Shown here: one piece after another, positions 11,330 through 20,150 of the stretch
Layout of the letters: each line of letters opens with the position of its first letter
How positions within the stretch are numbered: the stretch's first letter is position 1
Assembly (NCBI GenBank): GCA_050953085.1
Contig: JBMNLX010000005.1
Location: 454,268-518,267 of the forward strand
Direction: 5' to 3'
Length of the DNA: 64,000 nt
DNA from: UBA3946 sp002385755
Lineage (GTDB): Bacteria > Bacillota_I > Bacilli_A > ML615J-28 > CAG-698
Notes under the pieces: generated by a model
What the model was told of the DNA's origin: nothing
The model's database searches: none
What the model saw: the letters and a program-made list of their open reading frames with translations, nothing else
Made by a program: the position numbers and the translations under genes

Positions 11330-11860
11330 ATGAATGAGAATGTAACAGTGAATGACAAGAAGCTTTATTATATCGTTATCGGCTTAGGTCTCTTTGCCAT
11401 CCTCCTGGTTATTTTATTATCTATACCCTGGGGCGGGGATAAAAAAGCTATCATGAAGGAATATGAGAGTCTAACCAGCAAGGATCATGTTTTCAAATCA
11501 ATCAAATATCAAGATTTAATGGAACGTATCGAAAGAGGTGAAACTTTTCAAGTATATATTGGCTCTAACGAACTGGAAGAAGCCAATCAATTTGTATATG
11601 AAGTTAATAAAATAGCAAAAGAGTTTAACGTAAAAACTATATATTATCTCCGTCTTAATTCCTTATCAACCGCGGAATTAACCAATATAAAAATCGAATC
11701 GGATATGAATATATCTTTTCCGACGTTAATATATTGGGAAGGAGACAACGCTTCGCGAAGCGTTGCTCATCATATCAGCAGTTTAAAAGATCCCAGTTAC
11801 TACGATTATAATTGGTTTGTTCTTTTGACTGAGTATTTTGAACAATGTTTTGAAGAATAA
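11330..11860 (+). CDS. Membrane-anchored thioredoxin-fold protein lacking active-site cysteines
   Basis: ATG 11330 is chosen because AAGGAGG (11315-11321) is 8 bases upstream. One N-terminal membrane segment (about residues 12-33) is followed by an extracytoplasmic domain. The pattern of a beta strand (FQVYIGS), a long helix, a second strand and FPTLIYW with a cis-Pro-like FPT resembles thioredoxin-fold accessory proteins of Bacillota. Where a CxxC would sit the sequence reads GSNELEE, so a redox role is unlikely. The gene lies 19 bases before an ABC exporter pair and probably shares its transcript. It could be an accessory or immunity-type factor for the exporter. No family was recognised with certainty. 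Confidence 0.65.
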   Translation: MNENVTVNDKKLYYIVIGLGLFAILLVILLSIPWGGDKKAIMKEYESLTSKDHVFKSIKYQDLMERIERGETFQVYIGSNELEEANQFVYEVNKIAKEFNVKTIYYLRLNSLSTAELTNIKIESDMNISFPTLIYWEGDNASRSVAHHISSLKDPSYYDYNWFVLLTEYFEQCFEE

Positions 11861-11879
11861 AGAACAATAGGAGAATAAA

Positions 11880-13718
11880 ATGAAGAAGCGAAAGGGGTTT
11901 ATCCATCTTATTAAATGGGCAATACCCTATGTTCCGTTACTAATCGTTATCGTCTTGTGCGCGATAATTAGTCCCTTCACTTATTCGTATGTTCCCCAGT
12001 TCACAAAATATGTTGTCGATTATATATTGAGCGGTAAAGAAGGAAGTACAACACTACCTTCTTTTTTGATTGAATTCTATAAATCAATCGAAAGCCCATT
12101 AACGGCCGTGACAATCGTGGTGTTAAGTTTGGTTTTATACCAACTCGCCCGGGGGATCATCATATTTATTGACGGTTACAGCAAGGGAAGATTTGCCGAG
12201 AATGTCGCTTACGATATGAGGAATAAATTATACACTCATATTCAAAGCCTGTCATATCAATATCATAACAACGCCGATACCGGCGACTTGATTCAGCGTT
12301 GCACGTCCGACGTCGACACGGTTAAGAGTTTCTTAAGCTCCCAGCTCCCGCAACTGCTATTTATCATCACTTCGATTGCGGCGGGGGCGTATCAGTTGTC
12401 GCGGATAAACACCGGCATCATGCTTGTCACGATAATCGTGCTGCCGCTGACCTTAACCTTCTCGATATTTTATTACGCTTACGTTAAGAAAAAATTCGAG
12501 GAGATTGAGGAAGTGGAAGCCGATATGACGACCGTGTTGCAGGAAAATGTCAACGGCGTTCGCGTCGTAAAAGCGTTTAATAACGAGATACACGAAGTGG
12601 AAAAATTCGAAAAGCGGAACGCCGCTTATCGCGATAAAAATCGCAAGCTAATAAAAGCGATGGCCGCTTATTGGGGCATATCCGACGCTCTCACGATGTT
12701 ACAATATCTCGGGACCGTGGTTTACTCGATATACCTTGCGGAAAGAGGGCTGATTTCCTCGGGAGACATTATCGCCTGCCTGATGTATATCGGCATGCTC
12801 GTGTGGCCGATTCGCGGCCTTGGCCGGATTATCGGCGATTTTGGAAAAGCTACGGTAGCGGCTTCCCGAGTTAACGAAATTCTTGCCATTCCCACGGAAT
12901 ACGTTAGCGACGGGACGCTGGAACCGCCCATTAACGGGAATATCGAGTTTGAGAACGTAACTTTTAAATTCGACGACACCGACAAGCATTTGCTTAACGG
13001 GATCAACCTTTCCATCAAGGCGGGGGAAACGGTGGCCGTCATCGGTAAAACCGGCAGCGGTAAGTCGACGATCGCCGGTATTCTTGTCCGACTTTTGGAT
13101 TACGATCAGGGAAGCGTCAAAATTGACGGCGTCGAGTTGAAAGACATTAAGAAATCATGGATTAGAGAACATATAGGAATTATCCTGCAGGATCCGTTCC
13201 TCTACGCCGCGAGCGTTTTTGAGAACATCAAAATCGCCGCCAAAGAAGTTGATTCCGAACAAGTATACCGCGCCGCGAAAATCGCCGCGATTCACAAGGA
13301 CATCGTTAATTTCGAAGAAGGGTATAACACTCTTGTCGGGGAAAAAGGCGTGACGTTGTCGGGCGGTCAGAAACAAAGAATCGCCATTGCCAGGATGCTG
13401 CTTTTGAATAAGCCTGTTTTGATTTTTGATGATTCTTTAAGCGCCGTGGACACAAGCACCGACTTGGAAATAAGGAAAGCTTTAAAGGAGAACAACAAAG
13501 AGTTAACGTCGATTATTATTACGCATCGGATAACGACGGCCAAGGAAGCCGATAAGATTATCGTTTTGGATAACGGCGAGGTAACCGCCGTCGGCACGCA
13601 TCAGGAACTCGCGGCCCGGGAGGGTCTTTACAAGCATTTATGGGAAATCCAAGGCGCTTTGGAGAGCGAGTTCGCAAAGGAACTGGAGAAAGGGGAGGCG
13701 CCGGATGACACATTTTGA
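11880..13718 (+). CDS. ABC exporter half-transporter, subunit A (degenerate Walker B)
   Basis: A 612-residue half-transporter with an N-terminal six-helix exporter domain (about 1-325) and a C-terminal nucleotide-binding domain. Walker A GKTGSGKST (about 388-396), Q loop ILQDP, signature LSGGQKQR and H loop ITHR are all present. The Walker B reads LIFDDSLSAVD: the catalytic Glu is replaced by Asp, as in the non-catalytic half of heterodimeric exporters (LmrC/LmrD, BmrC/BmrD, TM287/288). The signature motif here is canonical, so it can serve the catalytic site formed with the partner. Overlaps the partner gene by 14 bases, implying coupled translation. The cargo (drug, lipid or peptide) cannot be read from the sequence. 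Confidence 0.92.
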   Translation: MKKRKGFIHLIKWAIPYVPLLIVIVLCAIISPFTYSYVPQFTKYVVDYILSGKEGSTTLPSFLIEFYKSIESPLTAVTIVVLSLVLYQLARGIIIFIDGYSKGRFAENVAYDMRNKLYTHIQSLSYQYHNNADTGDLIQRCTSDVDTVKSFLSSQLPQLLFIITSIAAGAYQLSRINTGIMLVTIIVLPLTLTFSIFYYAYVKKKFEEIEEVEADMTTVLQENVNGVRVVKAFNNEIHEVEKFEKRNAAYRDKNRKLIKAMAAYWGISDALTMLQYLGTVVYSIYLAERGLISSGDIIACLMYIGMLVWPIRGLGRIIGDFGKATVAASRVNEILAIPTEYVSDGTLEPPINGNIEFENVTFKFDDTDKHLLNGINLSIKAGETVAVIGKTGSGKSTIAGILVRLLDYDQGSVKIDGVELKDIKKSWIREHIGIILQDPFLYAASVFENIKIAAKEVDSEQVYRAAKIAAIHKDIVNFEEGYNTLVGEKGVTLSGGQKQRIAIARMLLLNKPVLIFDDSLSAVDTSTDLEIRKALKENNKELTSIIITHRITTAKEADKIIVLDNGEVTAVGTHQELAAREGLYKHLWEIQGALESEFAKELEKGEAPDDTF

Positions 13719-15540
13719 AGAAACTGATTACCGTTACGAGAAATTTGACACGAGCATTTGGCGCAAAGTCCTAAGAATCGTTTTAAAAAAGAAGCGATAT
13801 GTTTTGCTCATGTTGTTTTTCGTCGTGTTTCTTGTGGCGTTAGATATCTTGTATCCGTTTATAAACAGTTACGCGATCGATACTTTCTTTAGCGACAACC
13901 CCGATTTCACAAAAAAGATTTATTATATCGGCGGGTTTTTGTTTATCATTATCGGCTATTTGATCACGATCGCCGGCTTTATCTTGATGGCCGGATACGT
14001 TGAGGTCGAGGTCGGTTATGAGCTGCGCGGGGAAGCTTTCAAGAAACTGCAGGAACTGCCCTTCGCTTATTATGACAAAACCCCCGCGGGATGGATTATG
14101 GCGCGTCTGACGTCGGACTCCCGCCGGTTGTCGACGATTCTTTCCTGGGGTCTCGTTGATATTTTGTGGGGCTCGCTTTACATGCTCGCGATAATTGTTG
14201 CGCTTTACATCGTTAATTGGAAGTTGGCTTTGATTATTACAGCGTTGCTTCCGGTATTATTTGTCGTGAGCGTTTTTTTCCGGAAGAAAATTCTTTACGC
14301 CTATCGCGAGGCGCGAAAAACCAACTCGAAAATCACCGCCGCCTATAACGAGGGAATATTGGGTATTAAAACAACAAAAACGCTCGTTTTGGAAAAGACA
14401 AAACACGGCGAGTTTGATTCCCTGTGCGTGAAGATGCGCCGGGATTCGCTTAAGGCGATTATTTTCTCATCGCTCTTTTTCCCAATCGTGTTGGTTATTA
14501 GTTATATCGCCACCGGTCTTACCGTCCGGGTGGGCGCGGGGTTTTACCTTAATCCCGATATCGTCTTTTCCTTCGCGACGCTTTACCTGTTCCTCACCTT
14601 TACGACCCATTTTTTTGATCCCGTGATGCAAGTCGCGCGAATCCTCGCCGAACTCCAGCAAGCCCAGGCTTCCGCCGAGCGGCTAATCTCCCTTATTGAG
14701 ACCGAACCGGAAATTTCGGACAAAGTAGAGGTAATCGAGAAATACGGCAGCCTTTTCGCTCCGAAAAAGGAGAACTGGGAATCGATCAAAGGCGATATCG
14801 AGTTCAAAAACGTTACCTTCAAATACAAGGAAGGCGAAACGGTGCTCGAGAATTTTAGCCTGAAGATTCCGGCCGGGACATCCGTCGCGCTTGTCGGCGC
14901 GACAGGCTCGGGCAAGAGCACGATCGTGAATTTGATTTGCCGGTTCTACGAGCCGGTGTCGGGCGAGATTTTAATTGACGGCAAGGATTACCGCGAGCGT
15001 TCAATCGCCTGGCTTCATTCCAATTTAGGATATGTCCTCCAAACGCCGCACCTCTTTAACGGCACGGTAATGGATAATATCCGCTACGGGAAACTGGACG
15101 CGACGGACGAGGAGGTAATCGCCGCAGCGAAGGCCGTTAAAGTCGACGAGTTCGTCCGCGAGCTTCCCGACGGCTATTACACCAACGTCGGGTCAAGCGG
15201 CGCGAAAATTTCGGTCGGGCAAAGGCAACTCGTTTGTTTCGCCCGCGCTTTGCTTGCCGATCCGAAAATATTGATTCTGGACGAGGCGACCTCGTCCATC
15301 GATACCAAAACCGAGGTCGTCATTCATGAGGTTTTTGACACAGTTATGAAGGGACGGACGACGTTTATCGTCGCCCATCGCCTTTCGACGGTAATTAACG
15401 CCGATATTATTTTGGTTATCGACGACGGAAAGGTCATTGAAAAAGGCTCGCATCAAGAGTTATTGAGATTGAAAGGCGAGTATTATAACTTGTATAAAAA
15501 TCAATTTATTAGCGAAGCGATTGAAAAAACAAAATACTAA
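13705..15540 (+). CDS. ABC exporter half-transporter, subunit B (catalytic Walker B)
   Basis: A 611-residue half-transporter, partner of the gene it overlaps. Six-helix domain first (about 1-335), then the nucleotide-binding domain with Walker A GATGSGKST, Walker B ILILDEATSSID with the catalytic Glu intact, and H loop VAHR. Its signature is ISVGQRQL rather than LSGGQ. Together the two proteins give one canonical and one degenerate ATP site, the hallmark of asymmetric heterodimeric exporters. The Shine-Dalgarno GGGGAGG lies within the end of the upstream gene. A terminator follows immediately. Confidence 0.92.
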   Translation: MTHFEETDYRYEKFDTSIWRKVLRIVLKKKRYVLLMLFFVVFLVALDILYPFINSYAIDTFFSDNPDFTKKIYYIGGFLFIIIGYLITIAGFILMAGYVEVEVGYELRGEAFKKLQELPFAYYDKTPAGWIMARLTSDSRRLSTILSWGLVDILWGSLYMLAIIVALYIVNWKLALIITALLPVLFVVSVFFRKKILYAYREARKTNSKITAAYNEGILGIKTTKTLVLEKTKHGEFDSLCVKMRRDSLKAIIFSSLFFPIVLVISYIATGLTVRVGAGFYLNPDIVFSFATLYLFLTFTTHFFDPVMQVARILAELQQAQASAERLISLIETEPEISDKVEVIEKYGSLFAPKKENWESIKGDIEFKNVTFKYKEGETVLENFSLKIPAGTSVALVGATGSGKSTIVNLICRFYEPVSGEILIDGKDYRERSIAWLHSNLGYVLQTPHLFNGTVMDNIRYGKLDATDEEVIAAAKAVKVDEFVRELPDGYYTNVGSSGAKISVGQRQLVCFARALLADPKILILDEATSSIDTKTEVVIHEVFDTVMKGRTTFIVAHRLSTVINADIILVIDDGKVIEKGSHQELLRLKGEYYNLYKNQFISEAIEKTKY

Positions 15541-15563
15541 GGTCCGCGCGAGCGGGCCTTTTT
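15541..15563 (+). terminator. Terminator of the ABC exporter operon
   Basis: GGTCCGC-gcga-GCGGGCC followed by TTTTT, starting right after the stop codon. Confidence 0.85.
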
Positions 15564-15593
15564 AAATATTGCCTGAAAAAAGCGGGGAAACGG

Positions 15594-15622
15594 TTGATAA
15601 TTATTTTGATTTGGGATATAAT
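15594..15622 (+). promoter_or_regulatory. Promoter of the lipid-kinase gene
   Basis: TTGATA (15594-15599), 17-base spacer, TATAAT (15617-15622), 22 bases before the start codon. Confidence 0.75.
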
Positions 15623-15644
15623 TAACTAAAGGCGGAGGAAAAAT

Positions 15645-16562
15645 ATGAATTGCATTTTTCTTTATAACCCGAACAGCGGAAAAGGAAAAATTAAAAAAAA
15701 GCGCGATTACATTAAAAAAGTTCTGGAAGAGAAATTCGCTCATGTCGATATATATGAAACAAAGTCGGCCGAGGATACTTATAACAAAGCGGTCGAGGCC
15801 TGCGGTAAATACGACGCGTTAATTTTCGCGGGAGGCGACGGGACTTTTAACTTGATCGCCGGCGGGATCTCTTCGCAACCGCGCCGGCCCGTTTTGGGTT
15901 ATATTCCCTCGGGGACCGTAAACGACATCGCCCGAAACCTTAAAATCTCTAAGAACATTAAAAAGGCGTTGAAAGTCATTGCCGAAGGTCATACGGTTTA
16001 CCACGACGTCGGAAGAATCAACGACAACTATTTTATTTATGTGGCCGCGCTCGGAACTTTTACAAGCATCAGTTACCGCACGAAACAGAAATTGAAAAGA
16101 CTGTTCGGGAAACTCGCCTATGGCTTTGACGCCGTTAAGGATATTATCAAGCCGTGCATCAATAAAATAAAAGTCGAAATCGACGGCCGGGTCGAGGAAT
16201 TTGAAACGCCGCTAATACTTGTATTAAATTCACTGAGCGTCGGCGGTTTTCCCTTTAATCGCAAGGCGCTTTTAAACGATGGGCGCTTTGACGTGATGAT
16301 CGTGAAAAAGGGCGTGCACAAAGGCTTTTTTAATATTATCCGTCTTTTTCTTTCCGGTCTGTTTGGCTATCGTAACAAACGGACGATGAAATATTACTCC
16401 GTTTCCCGTTTGGCGATCGCGGTCGACTCCGAAAGCCAATGGTGCATTGACGGCGAGGCGGGACCAAAAGGCGCGGTTAAAATTGAGAATCTTCATAATC
16501 ATTTTGAGATTTATATTCCGGTGAAACGAAATAAAAAAATCAAATCGAAAAAATTTCAATAA
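15645..16562 (+). CDS. Diacylglycerol kinase family lipid kinase (DagK/YegS-like)
   Basis: A 305-residue protein with the DAGK catalytic fold. It has the opening YNPNSGKGK loop, the nucleotide-binding GGDGT (63-67) and the PSGTVNDIARNL motif. Enzymes of this family phosphorylate diacylglycerol or related lipids with ATP, recycling lipid left by lipoteichoic acid synthesis in Gram-positive bacteria. The C-terminal beta-rich half (from about 140) with the late GEAGPKGAV segment is also typical. The Shine-Dalgarno GGCGGAGG precedes ATG 15645. Whether it is a true DgkB or a relative with another lipid substrate is open. Confidence 0.9.
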   Translation: MNCIFLYNPNSGKGKIKKKRDYIKKVLEEKFAHVDIYETKSAEDTYNKAVEACGKYDALIFAGGDGTFNLIAGGISSQPRRPVLGYIPSGTVNDIARNLKISKNIKKALKVIAEGHTVYHDVGRINDNYFIYVAALGTFTSISYRTKQKLKRLFGKLAYGFDAVKDIIKPCINKIKVEIDGRVEEFETPLILVLNSLSVGGFPFNRKALLNDGRFDVMIVKKGVHKGFFNIIRLFLSGLFGYRNKRTMKYYSVSRLAIAVDSESQWCIDGEAGPKGAVKIENLHNHFEIYIPVKRNKKIKSKKFQ

Positions 16563-16566
16563 ATAT

Positions 16567-16595
16567 TGTCAGGGATAACAAATGGTGATAAAATA
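16567..16595 (+). promoter_or_regulatory. Promoter of the 116-residue unknown gene
   Basis: TTGTCA (16567-16572), 17-base spacer, TAAAAT (16590-16595), 25 bases before ATG 16620. Confidence 0.6.
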
Positions 16596-16619
16596 TAAGC
16601 ATTAACGAAAGGAGTTCCC

Positions 16620-16970
16620 ATGTTACCAAAGAATAGAGAAGAAGCCTTAGAATTATGGAAAAACGAAATGGGCGAAAAGGAATACGCTTATGACTTTTCG
16701 GGAAAGAAAATAAAACGCAGCGATTACTTGGAAAAAAACCAAGTTGGCTGGGTTGTCACTTATATTCGCCCTTTGGAGGAAGGGGGAAAAAACAATATCG
16801 GCAATGTCATTATCATGCATCACCGCACCTTCGAGGAATGGAATTTTCAATACCCCGAATTCTCGATTAACGGCGTGAATTATCGCATCCACTATGAAGA
16901 AAAGGGCGATTATCATTATATCGAAGAAATCCTTGACGATAATGACGACGACGACGGATTCTTCATCTAA
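16620..16970 (+). CDS. Small acidic protein of unknown function
   Basis: A 116-residue soluble protein with Shine-Dalgarno AAAGGAG and its own promoter and terminator, so a genuine single-gene unit. It is mixed alpha/beta with a charged N-terminal helix, the segment VGWVVTYIRP and an acidic tail (DDNDDDDGFF). No signal peptide or membrane segment. I do not recognise a family; conserved hypothetical is the honest label. Confidence 0.75.
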   Translation: MLPKNREEALELWKNEMGEKEYAYDFSGKKIKRSDYLEKNQVGWVVTYIRPLEEGGKNNIGNVIIMHHRTFEEWNFQYPEFSINGVNYRIHYEEKGDYHYIEEILDDNDDDDGFFI

Positions 16971-16977
16971 AAAGAAA

Positions 16978-17008
16978 AAACAGAGTTAATAAATAACTCT
17001 ATTTTTTT
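16978..17008 (+). terminator. Terminator after the small acidic protein gene
   Basis: AGAGTTA-ataaa-TAACTCT (16982-17000) preceded by A residues and followed by TTTTTTT. Confidence 0.85.
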
Positions 17009-17031
17009 GAAATTGATATATATGTGAAAGG

Positions 17032-17090
17032 GAGAGGAGAAGTATGATAGAAGAATAGGGGATTCTTCCTGCAAGCTTTATCCGCTTGCA
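17032..17090 (+). promoter_or_regulatory. Leader with 4-codon ORF and two perfect hairpins upstream of rsmD
   Basis: A good Shine-Dalgarno (GGGAGAGGAG) is followed by a tiny ORF, ATG ATA GAA GAA TAG (17044-17058). The ORF overlaps a 7-bp hairpin GAAGAAT-agggg-ATTCTTC (17050-17068). One base later comes a second 7-bp hairpin TGCAAGC-tttatcc-GCTTGCA (17070-17090). About 65 AT-rich bases separate this from rsmD. It could be a regulatory leader, a small RNA or the stub of a lost gene. The structures are seen; the role is unknown. Confidence 0.4.
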
Positions 17091-17157
17091 ACTATATTAT
17101 GGTTCAATAATTCAATTTTTATGCAAAAAAATTTAAAATTTTTTTACGGGGTGGGAA

Positions 17158-17712
17158 ATGAGGATTATTGCCGGAACCAACAGGGGAAGAAAACTAAAGA
17201 CGCTTCCGGGCTTGCGCACGCGACCGATGTTGGCGCGGATGAAGGAATCGGTCTTCAATATTATCGGTCCGTTTTTTTCCGGCGGGAAAGTCTTGGATCT
17301 CTTCGGCGGAAGCGGCGCTTTGAGTTTCGAGGCGTTAAGCCGCGGCGCCGAAGAAAGTTATATCGTCGAGATAAACCCGGCGGCGCTCAAAATTATTGAT
17401 ATCAACGCGCGGAACTTGAACGAAAAAGACCGGATCGTATTGTTACGGTGCGATTATCAGGCCGCCTTGCGAAAACTAAAAAACGATGGTTTGCGTTTTG
17501 ATCTCGTTTTTCTCGATCCGCCTTTCAAGTTAAAAGTCATCAAGCAAACGCGCGATTACTTGAATGAAAACGCGATGCTTAACGAAGGCGCCTACATTGT
17601 CTGTCATTATTTTAAAGGCCATCACGCGCCCGAAGAAACGGAAGAGTTCTCGGTCATTAAAAACTACAGTTACGCGATTAACGAGGTTACTGTCTACAGA
17701 AAAAAGCGATAA
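17158..17712 (+). CDS. rsmD: 16S rRNA (guanine(966)-N2)-methyltransferase RsmD
   Basis: A 184-residue Rossmann-fold methyltransferase. It starts with the RsmD pattern RIIAGTNRGRKL and the RTRPM segment. The SAM-binding motif is DLFGGSG (47-53) and the catalytic DPPF for exocyclic-amine N-methylation is at 120-123. The enzyme modifies G966 of 16S rRNA during small-subunit assembly. It is convergent with a ylbJ-like gene; in Bacillus subtilis rsmD (ylbH) is also near ylbJ, which supports both calls. The two stop codons are directly adjacent. Confidence 0.93.
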   Translation: MRIIAGTNRGRKLKTLPGLRTRPMLARMKESVFNIIGPFFSGGKVLDLFGGSGALSFEALSRGAEESYIVEINPAALKIIDINARNLNEKDRIVLLRCDYQAALRKLKNDGLRFDLVFLDPPFKLKVIKQTRDYLNENAMLNEGAYIVCHYFKGHHAPEETEEFSVIKNYSYAINEVTVYRKKR

Positions 17713-18630
17713 TTACGAGAGAGCGATAAACGGCGCTAATAACAATGTTGACACCGCGCCCTGAAGCAGTCGGTATTTGAAAAATACGGCGTAACGCAAA
17801 TTATATTCGTTTGTCACGTTATAGACCTGCATATGGATCGAGAGGCCGGCAAAGCCCGTTAAAAAGGCGAATATTAACAAAGTCGCGTTTTTCGGGAGAT
17901 TCAAGGAAGCGACATTATTTAACCCGACCGATATCTCGATATTGGCAAGTATTATATGCGTCGCCGCCGAGGATTGGTTTAAAAGAGATAAAATATTGTT
18001 CAAAGAATAATAGATGATGTTTGCGGCCGTCATTACGGAGGCGATCATTAAAAGGATTCCGATTATCTTGTTAAGCGAGTTAAAAAGCTCGTTTAAGGAA
18101 AAAGTAATCGGTTTTTTTAATGCCTTGGTTTTGGGGTTCCCTCTATTCTCAAATATTGCGATAAGAAAATTCCCCGCGATATGAACGAAAACAAGGATTA
18201 ATGCATATTTTATATTGTGCGGCATCCAAAACGAGATAATAAAAAGCGGGTTTAAAAAAGAAGCGTATTTTAAAAGTTCGTTGCCGTCATTTATGGAAAT
18301 CTTGTTTTTGTTTACCGCTTCGCCGATGATGACCGCGCTTGCCGGGTTGCCGGTAAAAATACTTAAAATAAAGATGTGAAGGGATTCCTCGTTTGGAAAC
18401 CGCAGGTTTTTAAGAACCGGGTTTAAGTAATAAATGATTCTGTCGATAACGCGCGTATTGATTAGAAGCGATGCGAGCATAAAAAAGGTGAAAATCGCCG
18501 GGTAGACTTTATAGAGCCAAACGACAAGGGTATCGACGATGCCGGCAAAAAAAGCGGAAGGGTCGGATATGACGCCGTAAAGCGCGCATCCGGCGAGCGC
18601 CAGCGCCGCGAATACTGCCCAACGCTTCAT
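17713..18630 (-). CDS. YlbJ-like membrane protein (nucleoside-recognition/Gate domain)
   Basis: A 305-residue membrane protein with about eight hydrophobic segments. It matches the sporulation integral membrane protein YlbJ, with the motif TGNPASAVIIGEAV in place of the usual GYPVGA region, followed by SFLNPLFIISFW. YlbJ belongs to the Gate superfamily and is needed for spore cortex/heat resistance in Bacillus by an unclear mechanism. The start codon overlaps the stop of the upstream amidase gene (ATGA). The neighbourhood (RsmD, LysM amidase, LysM-GH18 protein) fits spore-envelope functions, but it does not prove that this organism sporulates. Confidence 0.8.
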   Translation of the reverse strand: MKRWAVFAALALAGCALYGVISDPSAFFAGIVDTLVVWLYKVYPAIFTFFMLASLLINTRVIDRIIYYLNPVLKNLRFPNEESLHIFILSIFTGNPASAVIIGEAVNKNKISINDGNELLKYASFLNPLFIISFWMPHNIKYALILVFVHIAGNFLIAIFENRGNPKTKALKKPITFSLNELFNSLNKIIGILLMIASVMTAANIIYYSLNNILSLLNQSSAATHIILANIEISVGLNNVASLNLPKNATLLIFAFLTGFAGLSIHMQVYNVTNEYNLRYAVFFKYRLLQGAVSTLLLAPFIALS

Positions 18631-19328
18631 TGCCGGTAGATGTATAGTTCCTGCCCGACGAGGATCTGGTCGGATGTCAGATTGTTGTCTCTTTTGATCC
18701 TGTCGATGGTCGTGGAGAAAGTTTGCGCGATTTTATATAAGGAGTCGCCCGGGCGAGCGGTATAGACGGTAAAGGCGGGGAGCGAGTAGGGGACATTGAA
18801 ATAGGCCGCGACGCCGCGCACCACGGCTTCCGCCAAAGCCGGCCAATTATAGAAAATACGCTGTTGGTCGTCGGGATTGTCAGCAAACCCGTATTCCACG
18901 ATTATCGTTTGCGAGCGCGGCGTTTCCCTGATAACGAAATAATAGTCGTTGCCGAGAGCGTTCATCCGGGTGTAGACGTTGCGGATGTTTTGACCGGTTT
19001 TCTCGATTTCAAGCGCGATTAGCCGGCTTAAGGTCGGAGCGTCGCGGATAGAATGGATTATTTCCCCGCCTTTTCCGCCGCCGACATTGATATGGTTGGA
19101 TATTGTAATCGTGTCGGGAACGATTAAACTATTGATTCTTCTGACTCTTTCCCGAGGCGTTAACGTCTCGTCGGTCGTTCTGGTCATTACCGAGGGAATC
19201 CCGAGTTCTCGGAACCGCCTGTTTTGATATTGGGATATTTTTAAGACCATGTCTTTTTCCCGCCAAAGATTATTGCTTCCCCCTCCCGGGTCAAAGCCGC
19301 CGTGTCCCGGATCAATGATTACAAGCAT
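18627..19328 (-). CDS. N-acetylmuramoyl-L-alanine amidase with C-terminal LysM
   Basis: The reading frame is open further upstream, but ATG at 19328 is chosen because GAGAGG lies just before it and the protein then starts directly with the catalytic domain (MLVIIDPGHGG), 233 residues. Amidase_3 zinc ligands His9, Glu24 and His79 and the catalytic Glu145 (VEYGF) are visible. Residues 187-232 form one LysM peptidoglycan-binding domain. The enzyme cuts the MurNAc-L-Ala bond. There is no signal peptide, as in many mother-cell or phage lysin amidases, so release or localisation is unclear. Translationally coupled to the YlbJ-like gene and divergent from the receiver gene. Confidence 0.9.
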   Translation of the reverse strand: MLVIIDPGHGGFDPGGGSNNLWREKDMVLKISQYQNRRFRELGIPSVMTRTTDETLTPRERVRRINSLIVPDTITISNHINVGGGKGGEIIHSIRDAPTLSRLIALEIEKTGQNIRNVYTRMNALGNDYYFVIRETPRSQTIIVEYGFADNPDDQQRIFYNWPALAEAVVRGVAAYFNVPYSLPAFTVYTARPGDSLYKIAQTFSTTIDRIKRDNNLTSDQILVGQELYIYRQ

Positions 19329-19429
19329 GGCATACCTCTCTTTCGCTAAATTATATGCTTGTAAACATTGTTTATATTCAAAAGAATAAAAAGAAAGAAT
19401 TGTATAATAATAAAAACGGAGGTATAGAA

Positions 19430-19849
19430 ATGGATAAAGTAATAATGATATTAAGAAAAAGAGCCGACTTATCCAATAATCTATCAAGCGGGTTGTTTGA
19501 TATTATCTTAACCGATAATGTTATCGAGGGATTGCAACTTATTAAAAAGGAAAAACCGATGCTGTTAATAATCGACGTAATGACGGCCCGCATCAGCGGC
19601 ATGGATTTATTAAAAATCATCAGATCCAACCCGGCAAATCATCATCTCAAAATAATCTTTACCTCCAAAAACTATAACTATAAATTTCTTCGCGACGCGT
19701 TCTTCCTGGGGGCCGACTATTATATCAAATACCCGCCGCAAATCGAGGAAATAGAGAAAATATACTCAAATTTAAAAATGCTTAATAACTTTTACGATTT
19801 GGAAAGCATCGCCCGCTATAATGAATACGAATGGCTTTCGGAGATATAG
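19430..19849 (+). CDS. Stand-alone response-regulator receiver domain protein
   Basis: ATG 19430 is used because ACGGAGG is 6 bases upstream; the frame is open 75 bases further but without a binding site. The 139-residue protein is a CheY-like fold. Phosphoacceptor Asp49 sits in LLIIDVMTARISGMDLL, the conserved Thr78 in IIFTSK and Lys100 in YYIKYP. The N-terminal acidic pair is absent (VIMILRKR), so Mg2+ binding and phosphorylation may be weak: a possible pseudo-receiver. No output domain is attached and no kinase is adjacent. Confidence 0.75.
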   Translation: MDKVIMILRKRADLSNNLSSGLFDIILTDNVIEGLQLIKKEKPMLLIIDVMTARISGMDLLKIIRSNPANHHLKIIFTSKNYNYKFLRDAFFLGADYYIKYPPQIEEIEKIYSNLKMLNNFYDLESIARYNEYEWLSEI

Positions 19850-19871
19850 GCAGAAAGATAGCGAGCATATC

Positions 19872-19905
19872 AGGGATTATTGTTTGATGCAATAATCCCT
19901 TTTTA
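19872..19905 (+). terminator. Terminator of the receiver gene
   Basis: 11-bp hairpin AGGGATTATTG (19872-19882) with CAATAATCCCT (19890-19900), followed by TTTT. Confidence 0.9.
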
Positions 19906-19931
19906 TTATCGCTTGTGAAACAAATTTCCAC

Positions 19932-19960
19932 TTTACATATTAGCCAAAATGTAGTATAAT
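19932..19960 (+). promoter_or_regulatory. Promoter of the tRNA-Arg pair
   Basis: TTTACA (19932-19937), 17-base spacer, TATAAT (19955-19960), 20 bases before the first tRNA. Confidence 0.75.
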
Positions 19961-19979
19961 AACTATTGCTATTGATGTT

Positions 19980-20056
<77 letters not shown>

Positions 20057-20063
20057 TTTTTTT

Positions 20064-20140
20064 GTCCCTGTAGCTCAGCAGGATAGAGCAGCGGTTTCCT
20101 AAACCGTTGGTCGGGGGTTCAAATCCCTCCAGGGATGCCA
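20064..20140 (+). tRNA. tRNA-Arg (CCT)
   Basis: Acceptor GTCCCTG/CAGGGAT with a terminal G-U pair, anticodon stem GCGGT/ACCGT with loop TTCCTAA (anticodon CCT), encoded CCA. Located 7 bases after tRNA-Arg(TCT); together they read AGA and AGG. Confidence 0.93.
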
Positions 20141-20150
20141 TTTGGATATT

